NCBI GenBank assembly: GCA_003531345.1
Contig: DQGZ01000077.1
Location: forward strand, 1 to 7,103
Reading direction: 5' to 3'
DNA: 7,103 bases
Source of the DNA: Alphaproteobacteria bacterium
Lineage (GTDB): Bacteria; Pseudomonadota; Alphaproteobacteria; Rickettsiales; UBA8987
The notes below the pieces were generated by a model. That model did no database searches. It was not told the DNA's origin and saw only the letters and a list, made by a program, of their open reading frames with translations. Positions 1 to 6,366 of the stretch are shown here, piece after piece. The position numbers and the translations under genes were made by a program. Positions within the stretch are counted from its first letter, which is position 1. The number at the start of each line of letters is the position of its first letter.

Positions 1-15
1 ACGCTCTTCCGATCT
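1..15 (+). other. Residual Illumina adapter sequence (not genomic)
   Basis: ACGCTCTTCCGATCT is identical to the last 15 bases of the Illumina TruSeq/Nextera-era read-1 adapter. It sits exactly at the window edge and interrupts the tmk reading frame. On the minus strand it would add a few false residues (EIGRA) to the thymidylate kinase. This is an untrimmed contig end and should be masked. Confidence 0.95.
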
Positions 16-442
16 CATCTATATCAAAAATAAAACTTACATCTGGTTTAAAACCACCTAAACTAATCTGGTTCAATTTATCTATCATTTTTATATCAAC
101 ACTATGACCATAGCCCTGATACGCATAGGTGGAGTCAAAGAATCTGTCACTAATTACTATTTTCCCTTTTGAAAGAGCTGGCAATATAACCTTCTCCATA
201 TGGTCAAGCCGTGCAGCATAATGCAGTAACAACTCCGTTTTTGCGATTATTTTATTTGCTTTACCAGTAACCAATATCTCTCTTATTTTTTCAGCAGTCT
301 CTGTTCCGCCTGGTTCACGGGTTAAGATGGCTGGTATTTTTTCTTTTTTAAGATATTCAAAAAGAAGTTTACTCTGGGTTGATTTACCAGTTCCCTCCCC
401 TCCTTCAAAGCTAATGAAACAAGATTTCTTAGATTTTTTCAC
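16..442 (-). CDS. tmk: Thymidylate kinase (dTMP kinase), N-terminal two thirds only
   Basis: This enzyme phosphorylates dTMP to dTDP with ATP in the cytoplasm, an essential step of dTTP synthesis. About 142 residues are present, of the roughly 205-215 usual for the family. The P-loop is at residues 12-22 (FEGGEGTGKST), the TREPGGT motif at 41-47, and the DRF..ST.AYQG signature at 99-110. The frame runs off the contig at a beta strand (PDVSFIFDID), where adapter begins; no stop codon is present. I chose the GTG at 442-440 because no in-frame ATG precedes the P-loop. TTG at 448-446 is the alternative. No clear Shine-Dalgarno is visible. The start lies 14 bases inside the end of the carboxypeptidase gene, which suggests translational coupling. 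Placement after a dac gene is common in alphaproteobacteria, where holB often follows. The identification is secure; the exact start is less so. Confidence 0.95.
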
Positions 443-1580
443 TGACAAATAATTTGAACTTATCAATTATTTTTCTTAGCATATTTGCTTCATCAATATC
501 TTTTTCAGCATATAATTTTACACTATTTATTTTTTCATCAGCTTCAAACACATCTAGCACACCTATTTCCTGTCCCTTTTTTATTGGCGCACTGATTGGC
601 TCCTTGAATTTTGCGATGAACTTATATTCAGGGCGTGAGTTCTTTCTTCTGTTCGTTAGTATATAAAGGTCATCTTTCAGAACTGCTGATATGTTACGCT
701 CTTTCCCGCCCCATACTTTAGCGGCTTCTACCACTTCACCCTTTTCAAATACCTTGATATTCTTGAAGTTAACAAAACCATATGAAAGTAATTGCTGTGC
801 CGCCTCTATCCTTTTACCTGATGAAGTAAGGCCATTAACAACACCAACTAGTCTCAAGTCATTTTTTGCAGCTGATATAACTATGCCATAGCCTGCCGCT
901 TCGGTATGACCAGTTTTTAAACCATCAACCCCTAAAGCAAGGTTATTAAGTAATGTATTCCTGTTCTGCTGTCTTATTTTATTATAGGTGAATTCTTTCT
1001 GGCTGAAATAATGGTAAAATTCAGGGAATTGCCTTATTATATTCCGCGCAAGAATTGAGAGATCATGCGCTGTGGAATAATGATTATCATCAGGAAGTCC
1101 ATCAGGGTTTACGAAATTAGTATCATTCATTCCCATTTCGCCAGCTTTCTCATTCATTTCCTCTGAGAATGTCTCAACACTACCAGAAAAACCTTCAGCA
1201 AGCGCAACACAGGCATCATTACCTGATTGTACTATAATACCCTGAATTAAGTCACTTAAAGAAACATTATCATTAACATCAAGGAACATTCTTGAGCCAC
1301 CCGTTTTCCATGCTCTTTTGGAGATAAGAAATTTTGAATCAAGATCATACTCACCTTTTTTCAGCGCATCAAATATCATGTACGCTGTCATTATCTTGGT
1401 CATTGATGAGGGTCCCATTCTTTCAGTGGAATTCTTCTCGTATAAAACCTTCCCTGTTTCAAAGTCAACCAATATGGCTTGCTTTGCCGATGTTTCAAAT
1501 GCAAAAACCCCTTTTGAAAAGAACAATATAATCAGGAATAAACAAAAGCCATTAATTAGGCGAAACGATGAATGAGTCAT
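429..1580 (-). CDS. dacA: D-alanyl-D-alanine carboxypeptidase, PBP5/6 family (serine-type, exported)
   Basis: This low-molecular-weight penicillin-binding protein removes the terminal D-Ala from peptidoglycan pentapeptides in the periplasm. The 383 residues begin with a signal peptide (hydrophobic core about residues 10-25, likely cut after VFA). All three catalytic motifs of the family are present: S59-M60-T61-K62 with the nucleophilic serine, S119-G120-N121, and K222-T223-G224. A C-terminal beta domain (about 275-360) follows. The last 20 or so residues (LRKIIDKFKLFV) resemble the amphipathic helix that tethers PBP5 to the inner membrane. Length is normal. ATG at 1580 overlaps the 3' end of rlpA by 29 bases, and its own stop overlaps tmk by 14, so the three are probably co-transcribed and coupled. 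DacA, DacC and DacD cannot be told apart from sequence alone, so the symbol means the family. Confidence 0.95.
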   Translation of the reverse strand: MTHSSFRLINGFCLFLIILFFSKGVFAFETSAKQAILVDFETGKVLYEKNSTERMGPSSMTKIMTAYMIFDALKKGEYDLDSKFLISKRAWKTGGSRMFLDVNDNVSLSDLIQGIIVQSGNDACVALAEGFSGSVETFSEEMNEKAGEMGMNDTNFVNPDGLPDDNHYSTAHDLSILARNIIRQFPEFYHYFSQKEFTYNKIRQQNRNTLLNNLALGVDGLKTGHTEAAGYGIVISAAKNDLRLVGVVNGLTSSGKRIEAAQQLLSYGFVNFKNIKVFEKGEVVEAAKVWGGKERNISAVLKDDLYILTNRRKNSRPEYKFIAKFKEPISAPIKKGQEIGVLDVFEADEKINSVKLYAEKDIDEANMLRKIIDKFKLFVSEKI

Positions 1581-2586
1581 TGTAACCGATGTTTTTTAAG
1601 GAGTTTTTAACTTCTACAGCTTTCTGTTTAGACTCAAACCCGCCTAAACGAACTCTGTAAAATTTAGTGCCATTTACATCAGCTTCTTCAATTTTACTAG
1701 AAAATTTATTTGCAAATTTCTTTGATTCAGCTTCGGCATTTTCTCTAGTTTTTACCGCCTTAATCTGAACAAAGTAAAGATTTTCTGAAGCCGTAAGCGA
1801 CTGCTGACCACTAGCCGCTTCAACAGGAGAACTATTTACACTGCCACTCTTCCCATCAAGAGCCTTTTTCATCTCAAATGATTTTGGAATGATGTTACCA
1901 CTAAGATCTGCTGTCTTCCCCTGCGCCTGCTGCTCATTTTTCTGCTTAATCTCTTCAACCTTAGATATTTGAATCGGGTTTGGTGAAGTATCGCGGGCGT
2001 TTGAAGAAAATTGTTTGTCCTGCTGGTCCATTGAGGCTTGAGAGTTGGATACAACCTCCCTCGCCTCGCCCGTTACTACCTGTAACTGGCTTAAAACAGA
2101 CTTTTTTTCGGCCTCACTGATTTGAACTGAATTCAGCGCTATTGCTGAAGAATTTTTCTCAAGCTCAACCAGAACTTTAGCCTGCCCTTTATTCATCAAG
2201 CCTAAAGTAGCTGCCGCCTGTTTTGAAAGATCAATCACCCTGTTTTTTGCAAAAGGCCCCCTGTCATTAACCCGAACATAGGCAGAGCGACCATTTTCAA
2301 GGTTAGTAACCTTAACTATACTTGGTAAAGGCAGGGTTTTATGGGCTGCTGTCATAAGGTTCTGGTTAAAAACCTCCCCGTTTGCGGTCAGGCGGTTATG
2401 AAAACCAGGACCATACCATGATGCCATGCCAATCTCTTTATATTCAGGCTGAATTGTAGGGAAATAAGTTTTTCCATACTCCGTATATGGCTTACCTACA
2501 ACAAACCTAGGGTTTGCCTTCGGCGATGTTGAACAGGCTGATTGCAGCAAAGTTATCACCGCAATTGCAGTTAAGGCTTTTTTCAT
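1552..2586 (-). CDS. rlpA: RlpA-family septal ring protein / lytic transglycosylase with SPOR domain
   Basis: RlpA proteins bind denuded glycan strands at the septum through a SPOR domain, and in some species (Pseudomonas aeruginosa) cleave them. Here 344 residues run: signal peptide with a candidate lipidation cysteine C18 (LLQSAC, a poor lipobox because Gln is at -3); a double-psi beta-barrel at about 53-142 with GMASWYGPGFH, TANGE and VRVNDRGPF; a long low-complexity Q/S/K-rich linker at about 143-265; and a SPOR domain at about 266-344 (YFVQI...YRVRLGGF). Aligned by motif to the P. aeruginosa catalytic triad, E71 and H82 are kept but the middle Asp position is N74 (GEVFNQN), so lytic activity is uncertain. 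ATG at 2586 follows AAGGA with an unusually short 3-base spacer. It is the first gene of an overlapping rlpA-dac-tmk set. Confidence 0.92.
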   Translation of the reverse strand: MKKALTAIAVITLLQSACSTSPKANPRFVVGKPYTEYGKTYFPTIQPEYKEIGMASWYGPGFHNRLTANGEVFNQNLMTAAHKTLPLPSIVKVTNLENGRSAYVRVNDRGPFAKNRVIDLSKQAAATLGLMNKGQAKVLVELEKNSSAIALNSVQISEAEKKSVLSQLQVVTGEAREVVSNSQASMDQQDKQFSSNARDTSPNPIQISKVEEIKQKNEQQAQGKTADLSGNIIPKSFEMKKALDGKSGSVNSSPVEAASGQQSLTASENLYFVQIKAVKTRENAEAESKKFANKFSSKIEEADVNGTKFYRVRLGGFESKQKAVEVKNSLKNIGYNDSFIVSPN

Positions 2587-2589
2587 AAG

Positions 2590-2594
2590 TCCTT
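2590..2594 (-). promoter_or_regulatory. Shine-Dalgarno of rlpA with short spacing
   Basis: The minus strand reads AAGGA-CTT-ATG, leaving only three bases before the rlpA start. It is the only purine-rich candidate upstream of the ATG. The spacing is shorter than usual, so initiation may be sub-optimal. Confidence 0.5.
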
Positions 2595-2621
2595 ATATTA
2601 AGTTAATTAAAACGCCACGGA

Positions 2622-2650
2622 TTTAGACTATAAAATTACCAACAGGTCAA
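2622..2650 (-). promoter_or_regulatory. Candidate sigma-70-type promoter for rlpA-dac-tmk
   Basis: On the minus strand TTGACC (2650-2645, five of six matches to the -35 consensus) is separated by 17 bases from TCTAAA (2627-2622, four of six matches to the -10). Transcription would begin near 2615 and give a leader of about 30 bases ending at the rlpA start. It is the best-spaced promoter in the mltB-rlpA gap. AT-rich DNA yields chance matches, so this is a prediction only. Confidence 0.42.
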
Positions 2651-2726
2651 GGGGAAAAGTTTTATACCAAGAGCAACCTTTTTATACTTTCATAATTGAA
2701 GTTTTAAGCCAGATTGAGCCTGAGAC

Positions 2727-2744
2727 GAAAATTTAACAATTTTC
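2727..2744 (-). other. AT-rich inverted repeat in the mltB-rlpA gap
   Basis: GAAAATT-TAAC-AATTTTC is a perfect 7-base inverted repeat with a 4-base loop, about 50 bases after the mltB stop. The stem has only one G:C pair and no T-run follows on the minus strand, so it is a weak candidate for the mltB transcript end. It could equally be a regulator-binding palindrome or chance in AT-rich sequence. Confidence 0.3.
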
Positions 2745-2781
2745 TGATACGTAATGAATAAAATTGATATATCTTGATTGT

Positions 2782-2793
2782 CCCCCCCCCCCC
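2782..2793 (-). repeat. Homopolymer tract: 12 G on the minus strand, directly after the mltB stop
   Basis: Twelve consecutive C on the plus strand begin one base beyond the mltB stop codon (TAG at 2797-2795). Nothing else in this AT-rich window resembles it. It lies outside any coding frame, in the 3' leader-to-gap region, about 130 bases upstream of the predicted rlpA promoter. It may be a slippage-prone tract of variable length or a sequencing/assembly artefact. Confidence 0.9.
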
Positions 2794-2794
2794 A

Positions 2795-3772
2795 CTACTC
2801 AATACTATCAGCTATCAACCCTACTGAAGTGGCGAAATATGTGGAGCGGTTCCAGTGCATAATTGCATCAAAATTACTATAAACTATATAATACTCACCC
2901 CTTCTTGCTGCATCATCATCAGGGGAGATTATTCTGGCGTTTATATTTTCAAAAGGCAGAAATCTTCCTGTTAATGTACGCACGCCCATTTTATTGAAAA
3001 ACTGCAATGGGCGGTTTATTTTGTCATTTACCAGTGATTTATTGAACCTGACAGGTAAAATTACCCGTTGCCCCCAGTTATATTTCTGATTCCAGCCAAC
3101 ACTAAGCAGGTAATTAGCTATTGAAGCAAAAACATCTGGCCTTGTTGCCCATATATCTTTTTTACCATCTTGGTTATAGTCCTGTGCGAATTTGAAGAAT
3201 GATGAAGGCATGAACTGGCATTGCCCCATTGCACCCGCCCAAGAGCCTTTGAATTTATCTTTACTGATATGCCCCTCATCAAGAATTTTCAGTGAGTGCA
3301 GCAATTCTGCTTTAAAGAATTCCTGCCTTCTGCCATCATATGCCAAAGTTGCCAGCGCAGCTGGTATATAAAAATTGCCTGTAACTTCACCAAAACTGGT
3401 TTCCACCCCCCATAAAGCAACAATGAAACGCTTTGGAACGCCGTAAAACCTCTCAACTTCATCAAGTAATTTATAATTTTCTTTCAGCAATTTCTTTGCC
3501 TTATTTATCCTTGCCTCAGTTATAACTTTTCTTTTATATTCCTGAAAATTTATTTTGAACTCTGGCTGCGACCTATCAAGCTGAACTATTTTTGGATTAT
3601 AACTTACATCCCTTAAAGCATTTTCAACTGTTGCCCTTCTGATACCCTTCTGAACGGCTTCTTCTGTAAAACTCTTTTTCCAGGAATTAAACCCTTCCGC
3701 ACTTGCAGAATAGGCGTTATGTTGCGAAAGCAATGTTATTAATGAAATGGATACAAAAAATAATTTTAACAT
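2795..3772 (-). CDS. mltB: Lytic murein transglycosylase, MltB family
   Basis: This enzyme cleaves the glycan strand between MurNAc and GlcNAc, forming 1,6-anhydroMurNAc, in the periplasm. The 325 residues start with a signal peptide (about 1-25, YSASA cleavage region) that lacks a lipobox, so a soluble rather than outer-membrane-anchored form is inferred. The SLT_2 domain fills about 28-322: GVETSFG at 122-128 with catalytic E124, GAMGQCQFMPSS at 180-191, a Q/N/D loop of the calcium-site type (DYNQDGKKDIW, 198-208), NYLLSVGW at 220-227, and a terminal NFDAIMHWNRS..FA..VGLIAD block. The sole cysteine, C185, sits in the substrate-cleft motif. No C-terminal PG_binding_1 domain is present. The minus strand has AGG five bases before the ATG. 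The start codon is two bases from that of the divergent neighbour. Downstream on the same strand lies rlpA, but a 208-base gap with its own promoter suggests separate expression. Confidence 0.95.
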   Translation of the reverse strand: MLKLFFVSISLITLLSQHNAYSASAEGFNSWKKSFTEEAVQKGIRRATVENALRDVSYNPKIVQLDRSQPEFKINFQEYKRKVITEARINKAKKLLKENYKLLDEVERFYGVPKRFIVALWGVETSFGEVTGNFYIPAALATLAYDGRRQEFFKAELLHSLKILDEGHISKDKFKGSWAGAMGQCQFMPSSFFKFAQDYNQDGKKDIWATRPDVFASIANYLLSVGWNQKYNWGQRVILPVRFNKSLVNDKINRPLQFFNKMGVRTLTGRFLPFENINARIISPDDDAARRGEYYIVYSNFDAIMHWNRSTYFATSVGLIADSIE

Positions 3773-3774
3773 AA

Positions 3775-5055
3775 ATGCCTGAAAAACTAATAAATGATTT
3801 AATAGCTGGAAATTTAAAAAAACCTGAAACTGGTGAATCTATAAAAATCCCTATAAGAAAGATACTAATAGGCAGTGGAGTTATTAAACAAATACTTTCT
3901 TTATTATCAGAGCTGAATTTCCCTAAAAGAATTTCAATAATAAGCGATGATAACACACATCTGGCAGCAGGAGCAGAAATTGAACGTATGTTATGCAAAG
4001 ATTATGAGGTAAGCTCTGTTGTTCTACCGCCTGACCTCCAGCCTGATGAGCGTAACATTGAGCTTTTACACGCCTACACCTCAGCTTCAGAAGCATATAT
4101 TGCAGTTGGTGGCGGAACAATATCAGACATTGTAAAATACAACTCATTTCAGCAAAAAAAGCCTTATATATGTTTTCCTACCTGCCCTTCGGTAAATGGT
4201 TTTACCTCCTCAACTAGCTCCCTGATAATTTCTGGCTATAAAAAATCTGTACAGGCAACTTTACCAAAGGCAATAATAGCAGATACAGACATTCTAGTTC
4301 AGGCACCTGAAAGGCTTATAATTACTGGGCTAGGAGATTGCATGGCACGCCCAACAGCACAGGCGGATATGCTGCTCTCTCACCATATACTTGGTACCGC
4401 TTACAACAAATATCTGTTTGACATTCAGAATGATTATGAAAAAGAATTATTTGAAAATGTTAACCTGTTGGCTAAAAGGTCATTTACTGCAATTGAAAAC
4501 CTGATGAGCCTGCTGCTTGTTTCTGGCCTATCAATGCACATTAGCGGCAGCTCTCAAACCGCAAGTGGCTCTGAGCACCTGATAGCACATTACATGGAAA
4601 TGATGTTTGATGGTAAATACCCCCATATCTACCACGGTGAGCAGATAGCAGTTACCTCAATAACCGCTGCAAAAATTCAGGAATCACTTCTGGCAAAAGA
4701 GTTAATTGAAATAAAGCCGATATATTATCAAGAAAAACCTATATTGAAAAAATTCGGGGAAAAACTTGGCAAGAGGTTTCTTGATGAAGTTATAAAGAAA
4801 AATATAACTGAAGAAAACGCTGGTAAGCTCAACCAAAAATTCAAGGAAAACTGGAAAGACATAAGGCAGCAAATACTTGATATACATATATCTTCAGAAA
4901 AACTGGAAGAGATCATAAAATCTATCAAGGGACCATTCACATATAAGCATTTAACTTGGGAGCATAAAGACTATGACGAGGCAATAAACCAATGCGCATT
5001 GACCCGTGACCGCTTCACCTTTCTTGATCTGGCAATGATAGTAAGGCAGAATTAG
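3775..5055 (+). CDS. sn-glycerol-1-phosphate dehydrogenase-like protein (Fe/Zn alcohol dehydrogenase superfamily)
   Basis: Relatives such as archaeal G1PDH and Bacillus AraM/EgsA reduce dihydroxyacetone phosphate to sn-glycerol-1-phosphate with NAD(P)H in the cytoplasm. In 426 residues I see an N-terminal nucleotide-binding domain with the glycine-rich AVGGGTISDIVKY (110-122), the TCPSVNGFTSS segment (136-146), and three likely metal ligands: D188 (GLGD), H268 (GSEHLIAH) and H287 (YHGEQ). The GDxxARPTAQAD variant and the C-terminal RFTFLDLA motif recall alphaproteobacterial members commonly annotated as iron-containing alcohol dehydrogenase. It is somewhat longer than typical G1PDH. An in-frame TAA at 3772-3774 abuts the ATG, so no earlier start is possible, and no Shine-Dalgarno is visible. 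hemB follows 29 bases downstream, probably on the same transcript. Substrate is inferred from family; another polyol-phosphate or a dehydroquinate-synthase-like reaction cannot be excluded. Confidence 0.82.
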   Translation: MPEKLINDLIAGNLKKPETGESIKIPIRKILIGSGVIKQILSLLSELNFPKRISIISDDNTHLAAGAEIERMLCKDYEVSSVVLPPDLQPDERNIELLHAYTSASEAYIAVGGGTISDIVKYNSFQQKKPYICFPTCPSVNGFTSSTSSLIISGYKKSVQATLPKAIIADTDILVQAPERLIITGLGDCMARPTAQADMLLSHHILGTAYNKYLFDIQNDYEKELFENVNLLAKRSFTAIENLMSLLLVSGLSMHISGSSQTASGSEHLIAHYMEMMFDGKYPHIYHGEQIAVTSITAAKIQESLLAKELIEIKPIYYQEKPILKKFGEKLGKRFLDEVIKKNITEENAGKLNQKFKENWKDIRQQILDIHISSEKLEEIIKSIKGPFTYKHLTWEHKDYDEAINQCALTRDRFTFLDLAMIVRQN

Positions 5056-5084
5056 AAACAGGATGTTGATAAATCACCGCAATA

Positions 5085-6155
5085 TTGCTAAGGAATACAA
5101 AAATTACTGAAAAGCAAATAGAAAGAAACCGAAAATATCTAAAAGCAGAATGGCTTCGTGAGCTATTACAGGAAACACGGCTCACCCCGCAGGATCTTGT
5201 GCAGCCATTATTTCTTCACAATAAAAAAGACAAAGAGAAAATAAGTGCCCTGAGCGGTCAGTTTAGGCATTCACTACAAACTGCAATAACTGAGATAAAA
5301 CTGCTCAAAAGCCTTGGCATTAAAGCAGTTTCATTATTCCCTTACATTGAACAAACCTTGAAAGACGAGCAAGGCAGTTATGCGTTAAACAAGAATAATT
5401 TTATCTACAGATATATTTCTGAAATTAAAAATCAGGTACCTGACATCGGACTGATATGTGATGTAGCACTTGACCCTTACACCGCCCACGGGCATGACGG
5501 GGTTTTATACAAAAAGAAAAATACAGCAAGCTTCCCAAAACGCGCTAAAAGCAAAATTTCAAATGAATATAATAATGATTTTGATAATAATGTTGATAAT
5601 GACACCACTATTGAAATACTTGCAGAGCAGGCATTTATGCTGGCAAAAGCAGGCGCTGATATTGTTGCCCCCTCTGACATGATGGATGGCAGAGTACATC
5701 TGATAAGAGAGGTTCTGGACTCTAACGACCTTGAAAACACCCTGATATGCAGCTACTCAGCAAAATTTGCGTCTTGTTTTTATTCGCCCTTCCGTTCTGC
5801 CATAGGTAGTGATAAAAACCTTAAGAAAGCAGATAAAAAAACCTATCAGTTAAACCCAGCCAATGCAAATAATGCAATTGCAAAATCCCTGATAGATACA
5901 TCAGAAGGGGCTGACATTCTTATCGTTAAGCCCGCAACCCTTTATCTTGATATTATCAATAAAGTTAAAGTTGAAACCAAACTGCCAGTTTTTGCCTACC
6001 ATGTAAGTGGTGAGTATGCCCTGCTAAAAACCGCAGCAGAGCAAGGAATTGTAGATTATCACCCAGCATTGCACGAAACATTAATATCAATCAAACGTAG
6101 CGGGGCAGATGCAATAATAACTTACGGAGCGAAGGATTTTGCAAGTAAACTATGA
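5085..6155 (+). CDS. hemB: Porphobilinogen synthase (delta-aminolevulinic acid dehydratase)
   Basis: HemB condenses two 5-aminolevulinate molecules to porphobilinogen, the first common tetrapyrrole step, in the cytoplasm. The 356 residues carry both active-site lysines: K227 (YSAKFAS) and K282 (IVKPATLYLD, the Schiff-base lysine). SDMMDGRV (197-204) and YHVSGEYA (305-312) are also intact. The region that binds catalytic zinc in cysteine-type enzymes here reads DVALDPYTAHGHDG (126-139), with A128, D130 and D138 where those enzymes have Cys, so it is the Mg-type or zinc-independent class usual in alphaproteobacteria. Residues about 142-172 form a K- then N/D-rich insertion not usual for the family. 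The frame opens after TAA at 5070-5072 and has no in-frame ATG; TTG at 5085 is the first usable start, with ATT at 5103 as the alternative. It probably shares a transcript with the upstream dehydrogenase. Confidence 0.95.
   Translation: MLRNTKITEKQIERNRKYLKAEWLRELLQETRLTPQDLVQPLFLHNKKDKEKISALSGQFRHSLQTAITEIKLLKSLGIKAVSLFPYIEQTLKDEQGSYALNKNNFIYRYISEIKNQVPDIGLICDVALDPYTAHGHDGVLYKKKNTASFPKRAKSKISNEYNNDFDNNVDNDTTIEILAEQAFMLAKAGADIVAPSDMMDGRVHLIREVLDSNDLENTLICSYSAKFASCFYSPFRSAIGSDKNLKKADKKTYQLNPANANNAIAKSLIDTSEGADILIVKPATLYLDIINKVKVETKLPVFAYHVSGEYALLKTAAEQGIVDYHPALHETLISIKRSGADAIITYGAKDFASKL
5090..5105 (+). promoter_or_regulatory. Strong Shine-Dalgarno inside the hemB frame, 8 bases before an ATT codon
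   Basis: AAGGA at 5090-5094 lies just after the TTG taken as the hemB start and stands 8 bases from the in-frame ATT at 5103. By contrast, no purine-rich site stands at the right distance from TTG 5085. Starting at ATT would remove six residues before KITEKQ..., where conservation has not yet begun. ATT is a rare start, so I keep TTG in the gene coordinates but record the alternative. Confidence 0.35.
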
Positions 6156-6193
6156 ATTTTGCTTAAAACCATGTAATTTTAAATAATATCTTT

Positions 6194-6199
6194 TATAAT
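6194..6199 (+). promoter_or_regulatory. Perfect TATAAT box upstream of the cysteine-rich gene
   Basis: TATAAT lies in the gap after hemB. The best-spaced -35 candidate (ATGTAA at 6171-6176, 17-base spacer) matches only three of six positions. If used, transcription would start near 6206, run through the REP-like hairpins and leave a leader of about 160 bases. Other contents of the 211-base gap are AT-rich spacer and a short ATTAG-CCTA-CTAAT inverted repeat at 6220-6233. Confidence 0.25.
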
Positions 6200-6247
6200 G
6201 CAGCAATTAAGTAATCATTATTAGCCTACTAATTTACGCTTTAGCTT

Positions 6248-6292
6248 CCCTCCCGCCTGCGGGAGGGATTAAGTGAGGGTGACGAGACTTAA
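6248..6292. repeat. REP-like palindromic element: GC-rich hairpin plus second inverted repeat
   Basis: The first arm pair is CCCTCCCGC (6248-6256) and GCGGGAGGG (6259-6267), a nine-base perfect inverted repeat around CT, realistically eight pairs with a CCTG loop. The second pair is TTAAGT (6269-6274) and ACTTAA (6287-6292), separated by GAGGGTGACGAG. The GC-rich core contrasts strongly with the surrounding AT-rich gap and resembles the dispersed CTCCCGC..GCGGGAG palindromes found between genes in many proteobacteria. No T-run follows on either strand, so it is not a standard terminator. The family membership is inferred; only one copy is visible here. Confidence 0.6.
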
Positions 6293-6366
6293 TGACTGAT
6301 TTTAGCGTAATAACAAACCTACTAACTAAAACGCAACTTACTAAGCATCTGTGGATAAATTTTTTT

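Noticed and set aside
1869..2054. Small minus-strand open frame within rlpA
   Set aside because: It lies in a different frame of the low-complexity rlpA linker, with no start signal or recognisable content.
2782..2793. G12 tract as a coding phase-variation switch
   Set aside because: It falls after the mltB stop and in no gene, so length change would not shift a reading frame.
3717..3998. Minus-strand open frame spanning the mltB/dehydrogenase junction
   Set aside because: It overlaps two confident genes out of frame and antisense; the composition reflects AT-rich antisense sequence.
6248..6267. GC-rich hairpin as a rho-independent terminator for hemB
   Set aside because: The bases after the stem are ATTAAG on the plus strand and AAGCTAAAG on the minus strand; there is no T-run on either side.
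6292..6366. Earlier in-frame ATG (6292) giving a 149-residue version of the cysteine-rich protein
   Set aside because: It would place 25 polar residues before an evident signal peptide, and its ATG overlaps the end of the palindromic element.
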